Below are positions 7,141-14,010 of a stretch of DNA of 25,213 nucleotides, piece by piece. The notes below the pieces were generated by a model. That model worked only from the letters and a program-made list of their open reading frames with translations, did not search any database and was not told where the DNA came from. Location of the stretch: contig CAYRJN010000031.1 in NCBI GenBank assembly GCA_964424545.1, positions 1-25,213 of the forward strand, written 5' to 3'. The translations under genes and the position numbers were made by a program. Position 1 is the first letter of the stretch. Every line of letters begins with the position of its first letter. Origin of the DNA: JAUVIB01 sp964424545. GTDB taxonomy: Bacteria; Calditrichota; Calditrichia; Calditrichales; Calditrichaceae.

Positions 7141-8265
7141 ATGGAACTTTTACCGGAATGGATGAATAACATTCACCCTTTAATTGTACATTTTCCTATT
7201 GCTCTGTTGGTTTTTGCCGTCTTAACGGATTTTGCAGGCATCGTTTTTAAGAACAGCGCATGGTTAAAAAAATCAGCCCTCGGATTATATGTCATTGGTT
7301 CCTTAGGCGCCGTTGCGGCTTATTTCAGCGGAAAACAGGCCGCCGATTTGGTCGATTTTCCAACGCTTTCATACCCGGTAATAAGCGAGCATGCGGATTT
7401 AGCGCTCTATACGATGTTGTTTTTTGTCGTTTACACTATCGCCAGACTTATAATCAATTGGAAAAAATGGGATGAGAAAAAGATAACCGTTATTATATTA
7501 TTTCTTATTAGCCTTGGCGGATTGTTTTTGTTAAAAGAGACGGCGGAACACGGCGGCGAATTGGTTTTTAAATACGGTGTCGGCACAGCGGCATTGTCCG
7601 AAAAAGAAACGGAAAAGTCCGAAATAATTCAGCCGACGCAAAAGGATATTGCGGTCGTTATTTCCGAAAACGGATCATGGGAATTTAAACCGGGAAGTAA
7701 TGCCGTAGATCATTTTCGTAAAAATTTTAACTTGATCAAGGGGAGATGGAGTGATTTAAGCATAGAAAATGAAAACGCTCCCAACGGTCGTCCGATTCTT
7801 AAAATAAACAGCAACACTAATGAAAAACATATATTTTCTTTAGGATCGGAATTAAATAATCTGCAAATGACCGTAAGGCTGAATGAAGATAAATTTAACG
7901 GAGCTTTTGCGATTATACATCATATTAATCGCGACGATACCTATGATTTTGTGCAAAAGGAGAAGGATAAAATAACCATAGGGCGCATAGTACAGGGCAA
8001 AAGGAAAATATATGACAAGGGGAACAATCCTGAAAAAGGCTGGATAACTTTAAAAGCAGTGGGCAGCAGCGGACATTATCGCGGTTATGTAAATAGCGAT
8101 TTGGTCGTTCATGGTCATGCCAAAGATCTTCCTGCGGGAACGGCCGGTTTTTACTTTGCAGGCAAAGGGATACTTTATCTTTCTGTTATTAAAGTCGCTT
8201 CTCTTGATAAATCTGAATCAGCGCCTATGGAAATGAACGCGGACGAACATTCGCATAATCATTAA
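7141..8265 (+). CDS. DUF2231 membrane protein fused to a LamG/DUF1080-like domain
   Basis: The N-terminal part (about 1-150 of 374 residues) is a DUF2231 domain: NIHPLIVHFPIALLVF at the first helix, then helices at about 13-36, 46-63, 86-106 and 114-131, and the typical closing HGGELVFKYGVGTA. Conserved His residues at about 12, 17, 84 and 137 lie near helix ends and could bind metal or heme. Residues about 165-355 form an extracytoplasmic beta-rich domain resembling concanavalin/LamG-like or DUF1080 folds (RGRWSDL-type, FAIIHHINRDDTYDF, GTAGFYFAGKGILYL). The last residues, PMEMNADEHSHNH, are a short Met/His/acidic tail. An AAGAAAGGA site precedes the ATG. It completes the unit with the Met-rich and barrel genes. 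DUF2231 has no proven function, and the fusion to a lectin-like domain looks unusual. Confidence 0.78.
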   Translation: MELLPEWMNNIHPLIVHFPIALLVFAVLTDFAGIVFKNSAWLKKSALGLYVIGSLGAVAAYFSGKQAADLVDFPTLSYPVISEHADLALYTMLFFVVYTIARLIINWKKWDEKKITVIILFLISLGGLFLLKETAEHGGELVFKYGVGTAALSEKETEKSEIIQPTQKDIAVVISENGSWEFKPGSNAVDHFRKNFNLIKGRWSDLSIENENAPNGRPILKINSNTNEKHIFSLGSELNNLQMTVRLNEDKFNGAFAIIHHINRDDTYDFVQKEKDKITIGRIVQGKRKIYDKGNNPEKGWITLKAVGSSGHYRGYVNSDLVVHGHAKDLPAGTAGFYFAGKGILYLSVIKVASLDKSESAPMEMNADEHSHNH

Positions 8266-8380
8266 CATTGTTTTACCAAAAAATAATATGGAGGAAATAT
8301 GAGGTATTTATCTAAAATAACGGATTAAGTCCGTAATTTTATTTAACAAGATAAATCTCTATATCATTTTGAAATGGTTG

Positions 8381-8482
8381 TATAAATTGGATTTTAACGC
8401 TTCGGATTTGCCTTCCGGCATGTATTTTTGCCGGCTGCAAGCCTTCAATACAAAGGTAATCAAAATGCTTGTGGTAAAATAA
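8381..8482 (+). pseudogene. C-terminal stump of a deleted T9SS-sorted protein gene
   Basis: In the frame ending at TAA 8480-8482, the bases encode YKLDFNASDLPSGMYFCR followed by LQAFNTKVIKMLVVK. This is the end of a type A T9SS sorting domain and closely parallels the end of the neighbouring 889-residue protein (YKISFDAGNLPSGVYFCR, then IKMLLVK). Upstream of 8381 the frame loses resemblance to the family and meets a stop at 8318-8320. The orphan ribosome binding site and ATG at 8299, in another frame, may be the 5' end of the same lost gene, with the middle deleted. Confidence 0.75.
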
Positions 8483-8499
8483 AATCGGGAAGGATGAAT

Positions 8500-8528
8500 T
8501 TGACAATCGTGAAATATTTTTATATGTT
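8500..8528 (+). promoter_or_regulatory. Sigma-70-like promoter for the 889-residue protein
   Basis: A perfect -35 box TTGACA (8500-8505), a 17-base spacer and TATGTT (8523-8528, 4 of 6 matches) predict transcription from about 8535 and a leader of about 26 bases. It sits between the stump of the lost gene and the next start codon, where a promoter is expected. Confidence 0.5.
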
Positions 8529-8560
8529 ATGAATATGTTCATCTAATTAAAAACCCGAAA

Positions 8561-11230
8561 ATGAAAAAAAATCTTATTTTACAAAAAATCTTATTTTTTC
8601 TTTCCCTTTTTATTTATCTAAGCAACGCTCAGGTTAATGAAAATTCAACTTTTCAAAAGGGTGATAATCTCCCGCTTATAAAAGAGGATTGGATAGTAAA
8701 CGATTTGACGGAAGGTGCTAAAACGTTTCAGTATTCTCCTGATATCGCCGTTGACGGGAACGGTAATTACGGTATCGTTTGGATTGATACGAGAAACGGC
8801 GTGCTGCAGATCTTCGCTCAGTTTTATAATTCAAATGATGAAAAGCTCGGCCCGAATATTCTATTAAGCGCTAAATTAGTTGTTGAAGATAGTGAGAATC
8901 CGCAGATATCCTGCAATGCCAAAGGTGATTTCGTTGCCGCCTGGTCCGTGAAAAACCGCGGTATTTTTGCCCTACGTTTAAATAATCGCGGGGAAAAACA
9001 ATCCGATATATTTTTAATAGACAGTAAAGAATATTATAAACCCTTTTCAATAGCGGTTAATAGCAATGGTGATTTGCTTGTATCCTGGAATAATGGAAAA
9101 GCGCTGGCAAAACTTTTTGATATTTCCGGTAATGCGCTTAGCGAAAATATTGTTTTATCCGACGATCAACCTCTTTCAAGCATCGTTAATCATAAAGCGA
9201 TCGCGGCGGATGAAAAAGAAAATTTCTATGTGGTTTGGCGCGAGGAGATCGCCGATACAACATCCGGAGAACCAGCAAGATTTATGCTGCAAAAAATTGA
9301 CGGACGGGGCGCTAAAGAGGGTGCAAATATTATCGTAATGGAGGGCGTCGAGCATGGTTTTAAAACGCAGATTGCGAGAAATAATGAAGGCATAATTTCC
9401 GTATCGTGCTTAATAGTCGCCGGGATTAATCACTACTTTTTAACGTTTCGTAATTATAGTGAAAATCTCGAATCTTTTGTCAGCGATATTTTTTCCGTAC
9501 CGATTTCAGCATATTTTTTTAAAAACGCTGCTGGCGGATTTAATAACAATTTTTTAGCCTTATATACGCTTGACGGTTATCTGTTGAATCTTCGGGATTA
9601 TTCGGCGGACGGTCAAAGCTGGAGCAATGAGTTCATTCTCGACCGCTTACCGGAAAACGGGCAGGAAATCTTTTACAATGCGGCAATTTCCAATGTTGTA
9701 AATAATCATTTCTATACGGTATACGGCAATATAAGAACGGATAATCAATATTACGGGAGCGGCGATATATTCGTACGAAAATATGACGAAAACTATATTT
9801 CCGTCGGCGCTGCGCAAAAAGTAAACGACGATCAACATAGTTCATGGCAAAATGATCCGCTGGTATGTTATAATAATCGGGGCTGTTCTTTAATAGCGTG
9901 GCAGGATTATCGAAAATCGAACAGCGAAATTTATGCCCGCGTTTTTGACGCATCCTATAATCCTCTCAAGGAAAGTATAAAGGTCAATGATTTCAATTTG
10001 GGAGAAAACAGTATCAAAGGGGCTAAAATTGTTAAAAAGGCCGTCTCCCTCTCCGATGGTAGTTTTATACTTCTTATGAAAGGAGCGCGTGATACACTCT
10101 TTTTGCAAACGATTAACGGAAAGGGAGAAAGAATAGGGGAGAATAGGATTGTTGAAAACAGACATGACCATTTAGTGGAATTTTCCCTAGGGGCAAACGA
10201 TAAAGATGAAATCTTGATAGCGCAATTTTATTATAATGATCATAATGACAGCGATGAACTAACGGCGGTAAAATATAATCATGATCTTACGCCGCTGGGC
10301 GAAGAAAAAGTGATTTTGAGTATTCCTTTGGCTCATCTCGATTTGAAATCGGCCTCTATATCCGTAAACAAGAAATTGAATATATTTTTCACATGGATAG
10401 AGAAAAACTACCGAGACAACGAACGTAACAATAAAATATTCGGAAGACTGTTTGATGAAAACGGTATGATACTCTTTGATACTTCCCCGGTCTCAACAGA
10501 CGAAAGCGGAACCGTTTCGGTCATAAGCAATATTGCGGACGAAGAAGGAAATGTTATGATCGCCTGGCTTGATTCTGCGATCGTACATTTTAAACGTTTT
10601 TATCCGCATAGCGCCGATTCTATTTTTAGCGATAGTATGTATTGTTCTGCCGTTAATTCTATTGGTCCTTACCTTGTTAAGTTCCAAAATAAAAAAGCGC
10701 TCGCTGTTTGGACAGACGGTTATGAGAGCAAAATATATTTTATGAATGATGTTACCGGAATAAATCAATCTAAGCCGCTGTATTATTTTGAACCGTTATA
10801 TGATAATTGGCATGAGACGCGGGTCTCAAATAGCGCCGCTTTGTATGATGACAAACTGTTGTTTTCCTATGAAAGCAATAAAAACGGCGGAACTGCTTTT
10901 GATATCTGGGCTAATGTACAAAGAACGGAGTTTATGGATTTCGATAAGGAACCCTACAGACGTTTTGAAAATAACGATGTATTATACAGTAACTTTCCCA
11001 ATCCGTTTAATGCAAAAACGGATATTGCCTTTGATATTTTTTCTCCTCATCGTGTAAAAATTATTATCTATGATGTTTTGGGACGTCGGGTTCGCACCTT
11101 GTTGGACAGGGATATGGAAAAAGGGTATTATAAAATTAGTTTTGATGCAGGCAATTTGCCCTCCGGCGTTTATTTTTGCCGCATGAAGGCATCTAATCGT
11201 AAGATGATTAAAATGCTACTGGTGAAATAA
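8561..11230 (+). CDS. Large secreted repeat (beta-propeller-like) protein with T9SS sorting domain
   Basis: This 889-residue protein has a signal peptide (about 1-23, cleaved SNA-QVN). The body repeats a pattern of about 45-60 residues: an Asp/Gly turn, a strand ending in a W (IVWIDTR, VAAWSVK, VSWNNGK, VVWREEI, IAWQDYR, FTWIEKN, IAWLDS), then an IxAxxF-type strand and an N/D-G turn. This is typical of blade-like sheets in secreted propeller proteins. Residues about 805-889 are a type A T9SS sorting domain (YSNFPNPFN, IYDVLGRRVRTL, LPSGVYFCR, IKMLLVK). No catalytic motif is recognised, so the likely role is a surface or released adhesion/binding protein; hydrolase activity cannot be excluded. 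The ATG at 8561 lacks a ribosome binding site, as is common in Bacteroidota-like genomes. A strong terminator follows, so it is probably monocistronic. Confidence 0.82.
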   Translation: MKKNLILQKILFFLSLFIYLSNAQVNENSTFQKGDNLPLIKEDWIVNDLTEGAKTFQYSPDIAVDGNGNYGIVWIDTRNGVLQIFAQFYNSNDEKLGPNILLSAKLVVEDSENPQISCNAKGDFVAAWSVKNRGIFALRLNNRGEKQSDIFLIDSKEYYKPFSIAVNSNGDLLVSWNNGKALAKLFDISGNALSENIVLSDDQPLSSIVNHKAIAADEKENFYVVWREEIADTTSGEPARFMLQKIDGRGAKEGANIIVMEGVEHGFKTQIARNNEGIISVSCLIVAGINHYFLTFRNYSENLESFVSDIFSVPISAYFFKNAAGGFNNNFLALYTLDGYLLNLRDYSADGQSWSNEFILDRLPENGQEIFYNAAISNVVNNHFYTVYGNIRTDNQYYGSGDIFVRKYDENYISVGAAQKVNDDQHSSWQNDPLVCYNNRGCSLIAWQDYRKSNSEIYARVFDASYNPLKESIKVNDFNLGENSIKGAKIVKKAVSLSDGSFILLMKGARDTLFLQTINGKGERIGENRIVENRHDHLVEFSLGANDKDEILIAQFYYNDHNDSDELTAVKYNHDLTPLGEEKVILSIPLAHLDLKSASISVNKKLNIFFTWIEKNYRDNERNNKIFGRLFDENGMILFDTSPVSTDESGTVSVISNIADEEGNVMIAWLDSAIVHFKRFYPHSADSIFSDSMYCSAVNSIGPYLVKFQNKKALAVWTDGYESKIYFMNDVTGINQSKPLYYFEPLYDNWHETRVSNSAALYDDKLLFSYESNKNGGTAFDIWANVQRTEFMDFDKEPYRRFENNDVLYSNFPNPFNAKTDIAFDIFSPHRVKIIIYDVLGRRVRTLLDRDMEKGYYKISFDAGNLPSGVYFCRMKASNRKMIKMLLVK

Positions 11231-11305
11231 AAAAAATCTGCAGAAAAAAGATACTTTTAAATCCATAACGTAAGATATACTTTACCGAATGAATGTTATT
11301 TACAC

Positions 11306-11346
11306 AAAACAAGGGTTTACAATTACTCGTAAACCCTTGTTTTTTT
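11306..11346 (+). terminator. Strong rho-independent terminator
   Basis: A perfect 12-bp stem ACAAGGGTTTAC / GTAAACCCTTGT (11309-11320 and 11329-11340), which A-T pairs can extend by about three, encloses the 8-base loop AATTACTC and is followed by seven T. It ends transcription of the 889-residue protein gene, 78 bases after its stop. Confidence 0.93.
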
Positions 11347-11956
11347 ACCTAACTTGGCTATTTAAAAAAATCGCCAAAATTTTACTTTTTTTGCGTGGCA
11401 ATAATGGATAACATATTGTTATTATTGGTCTGAAGATTTATAAGGCGTCTATGTAATATTGTACGGGCTATTGATATGCGTCTTCTTTTTCGTATATTTA
11501 ACCCATGTTTATTCGTGTGGTTAAAAAACAACGTAGCAAGAACGTTAGATCTTTTATGCAATTTAACATCGTTCAATTCGTTAGAATTAACGGTGTTACT
11601 TCCGGTAAAATTTGGCTAATAATAGTGAAACTTCCTGCCTGTATTCTTCCTTATTCATTACAAGAGAATATTTAAATGTTTCCGCTTTTACGATCGATTG
11701 AGGTTGTGCCTTAGCTACCAAAAAAAATCCATATGCAATAAGGGAAGTAGAATTATGTATAAACGTTTTTTCATAGATTCGTTATCATTGTTTCTATCGT
11801 CTTGCTGACGATTTGTAAATATTTTGCATTTTTGTGACAATGGGTAGAAAACGTCGCGTTTTCGCGGCTCTCGCATGTTTTAAGCGGGATTCGATTAAGT
11901 TAAGAGTTAGGTGTAATAAAACAAAAAAATGGGATTTTTCAATGCCAATGTGGTTG
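11347..11956. other. Long intergenic region with gene decay
   Basis: About 610 bases lie between the terminator and the end of recO. The only readable content is the frameshifted remnant of a small exported protein at 11596-11774 (minus). A 64-codon minus-strand frame at 11382-11576 is rich in Asn, Arg and Lys, begins only with TTG and has no family resemblance; it may be more debris of the same locus. A weak GC hairpin (11853-11868) has no T-tract. Nothing else is supported. Confidence 0.55.
11596..11774 (-). pseudogene. Frameshifted remnant of a small exported protein
   Basis: From ATG 11774 the minus strand reads MKKRLYIILLPLLHMDFF and then hits TAG just after a run of eight T (plus-strand A at 11720-11727). 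Adding one base in that run restores a 59-residue frame with a convincing signal peptide (cleavage near AKA-QPQ) and a hydrophilic tail ending EVSLLLAKFYRK before TAA 11596-11598. The tail looks like the start of a helical, TPR-like protein cut short, but I recognise no family. No ribosome binding site precedes the ATG. It is either a decayed gene, a homopolymer sequencing error, or a slippage-dependent gene; decay seems likeliest because the product is so short. Confidence 0.5.
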
Positions 11957-12706
11957 TCATATCAATAATTGCAAGGAACGTATGCTAAGTTGTTTATCGA
12001 GATGAAAATTCAGGTATTTAAGTAGCAAATCGGTAATATTTTGATTTTTGTTTGGTGGCGCGGTAAAATCGGCAATCTTTTTATAGGGATAATTTTGCAG
12101 ATTTTGTAAAATAGCTAAGGTTTGCGGTGTAACAGTGATGTTTAGCAGTGTGTTGACGGAACATTCGCGGCAGTATAGGCGTCCGTTTTCAACGGATAAT
12201 TTTACAGGTTGTAAAAAGGTTGTTTTTTTGCATAATGCACATTTTGTTAATTGCGGTTTAAACCCCAAATAGGATGAAAGTTTCAGCAGAAAATACCATA
12301 AAACGGTCTGTGCATTATCGGATTTTTCAACGGCGCGAATCAATTCTACCAAAAAGTTAAAAAATATTTTGTCGGTAATGTTCTCGTCGAAAACCTGCTG
12401 AATAATCTCCAGAATAGTTAAAGCATAAGGCAGTTTTTCGTATTGCATACGTAAACTGTTGAAAGAGTCGAGAATATCCATATCGTTGAGAATTTGCAGG
12501 CTGCGGCTCTTTTTTTCGTTAATAATGGCTTCAATGTAATTTAGTGTTTCCAGTTTTCCGCCGAAAGTGTTTTTTTTGCGCAGAGCGCCGCGGGCAATTA
12601 CCTTTATTTTTCCATGGTCGGCCGTGAATAGGGATACGATTTTACTGGATTCTTTCCAGCGTATGGAACCGAGAATCAGAGCTTTTGTTTTTATGATTTG
12701 CGGCAT
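11957..12706 (-). CDS. recO: DNA repair protein RecO
   Basis: RecO works with RecR and RecF to load RecA onto SSB-coated single-stranded DNA during gap repair. The 249-residue length fits the family. The N-terminal OB fold shows KTKALILGSIRWKESSKIV and the GALRKKNTFGGKLETLN stretch (about 40-56). A zinc-binding set is complete: C156-x2-C159 and C179-x2-C182. ATG 12706 is chosen because AAAGGA lies about 6 bases upstream; a GTG one codon earlier is less well spaced. It is transcribed divergently from the lysine dehydrogenase-like gene, with 152 bases between starts. No recR or recF is in the window. Confidence 0.95.
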   Translation of the reverse strand: MPQIIKTKALILGSIRWKESSKIVSLFTADHGKIKVIARGALRKKNTFGGKLETLNYIEAIINEKKSRSLQILNDMDILDSFNSLRMQYEKLPYALTILEIIQQVFDENITDKIFFNFLVELIRAVEKSDNAQTVLWYFLLKLSSYLGFKPQLTKCALCKKTTFLQPVKLSVENGRLYCRECSVNTLLNITVTPQTLAILQNLQNYPYKKIADFTAPPNKNQNITDLLLKYLNFHLDKQLSIRSLQLLI

Positions 12707-12858
12707 CACTAATCCTTTAAGATAATAGCTACATAAAAACTAAAAAAAGAAAAGGAAAAAACAAAATTTATAAAGCATTATCTCTTTTGGAAAATATTTT
12801 TCATTAATTGGATGTATTGACTAAATTGTTATTGTTATTTAAAACAGGAGTCATATTA

Positions 12859-14010
12859 ATGAATGTAGTCTTAATAGGCGCGGGGAAAATGGCGCGGGGT
12901 GTGGTTTATGATCTCTTAAAAAATCCGAATCTTGAGACATTATATATAATCGATCAATCGTTGCATGCGTTAGGGTTATTGAAAGATAAATTTAATGATA
13001 AGCGAATCGAATATGAAAATATTTCCGCGGATGATAAAGCGGCCTTGGCGCCGATATTCGAAGCGTGCGACGGCGCTCTCAGCGCCGTTCCTTATGATTA
13101 CAATTTAGGATTTTCCGAATTGGCGATTGAAGAAAAGACCCATTTGGTCGATCTCGGCGGCAATAACAATGTTGTGAAAAAACAATTTGCTTTGCACGAT
13201 AAAGCGAAAAACGCAGGAATTGCCATTGTGCCTGATTGCGGTTTGGCGCCGGGCATGGTTTCCATAATCGGGGCGCATGCCGTAGAGGGATTAACGCATA
13301 TCGACTCTTTGGAATTGCGCGTGGGCGGCCTGCCTTTGCATCCTAAACCGCCGTTGAATTATTCTGTCGCTTTTTCGGTACACGGATTGATTAACGAATA
13401 CAAAGAGGACGCTCTGATATTGGAACAGGGGCGTGAAAAGTGCGTTCCATCGTTAACGGGTATCGAAACCCTGTATTTTCCGTCGCCATTTGATGAAATG
13501 GAAGCTTTTTATACTTCTGGAGGCGTTTCAACATTAACAAAAAGTTTTAGAGGGAAAATCCGTAATCTCGATTATAAAACCATTCGTTATCCAGGACACG
13601 GCCAATTAATGAAGGCTTTTGCCGATTTAGGATTTATGGATGAAGAAAAACTTGAGCCGCAAAATAATGCGTTGACCAAGAGAGAGGTATTTGAAGAATT
13701 ATTAAGCGCATCATTGCAGCACAATGCAGAGGATGTTGTTTTGATTCGCATAACTTCGCGCGGTACGGCTCTTGACGGAATAAAGAGAATAAGGCAATAT
13801 CAGGCTATTGAATACGGAGAACAATCTTCCGGACTTTCGGCTATGATGCGTACCACCGCTTTTTCCGCATCCGTTATTTTGCAGATGCTTTTGGAAGGAA
13901 AAATTACTGAGTATGGTACGCTTTATCAAGAACTTTCCATACCGGCTGATGAATATATAATCGAACTTAAAAAGAGGAATATACATTTTGAAATCACGGA
14001 GAATTCATAG
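12859..14010 (+). CDS. Lysine 6-dehydrogenase-like / saccharopine dehydrogenase family oxidoreductase
   Basis: An NAD(P)-dependent enzyme probably acting on lysine or a related amino acid. It has 383 residues, close to the about 385 of Geobacillus lysine 6-dehydrogenase, and resembles it along its length: Rossmann start MNVVLIGAGKMARG, LVDLGG at about 109-114, IVPDCGLAPGM, RVGGLPLHPKPPLNY, a PSLTGIETLYF segment, AFYTSGGVSTLTKSF, and DYKTIRYPGH. ATG 12859 follows CAGGAG (12845-12850) at 8-base spacing; the upstream in-frame extension to 12808 has no ribosome binding site. The stop overlaps the next gene by 23 bases, so the two are coupled. Substrate (lysine, saccharopine, or a diamino compound from peptidoglycan) is not certain; the PBP4 neighbour makes a cell-wall amino acid conceivable but unproven. 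Confidence 0.85.
   Translation: MNVVLIGAGKMARGVVYDLLKNPNLETLYIIDQSLHALGLLKDKFNDKRIEYENISADDKAALAPIFEACDGALSAVPYDYNLGFSELAIEEKTHLVDLGGNNNVVKKQFALHDKAKNAGIAIVPDCGLAPGMVSIIGAHAVEGLTHIDSLELRVGGLPLHPKPPLNYSVAFSVHGLINEYKEDALILEQGREKCVPSLTGIETLYFPSPFDEMEAFYTSGGVSTLTKSFRGKIRNLDYKTIRYPGHGQLMKAFADLGFMDEEKLEPQNNALTKREVFEELLSASLQHNAEDVVLIRITSRGTALDGIKRIRQYQAIEYGEQSSGLSAMMRTTAFSASVILQMLLEGKITEYGTLYQELSIPADEYIIELKKRNIHFEITENS

Larger units (their letters stand above)
8266..8560. other. Intergenic scar between the DUF2231 and 889-residue protein genes
   Basis: This gap of about 295 bases holds a well-placed start signal with no gene behind it, the 3' stump of a T9SS-sorted gene, and a sigma-70-like promoter for the following gene. 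ATGGAGGAAAT precedes an ATG at 8299 that opens a nine-codon frame, MRYLSKITD, ending at TAA 8326-8328. The stump and the promoter are listed separately. Confidence 0.6.

Noticed and set aside
11382..11576. 64-codon minus-strand frame rich in Asn, Arg and Lys
   Set aside because: It starts only with TTG, has no ribosome binding site or family resemblance and lies in decayed AT-rich DNA; at best it is debris of a lost gene.
11853..11868. GC-rich hairpin GTCGCG-TTTT-CGCGGC as a recO terminator
   Set aside because: There are only six pairs, one a G-U, with no T-tract on either strand, more than 80 bases beyond the recO stop.
12817..12845. TTGACT / TAAAAC promoter-like pair before the lysine dehydrogenase-like gene
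   Set aside because: Transcription would start after the ribosome binding site at 12845-12850, leaving it out of the mRNA.
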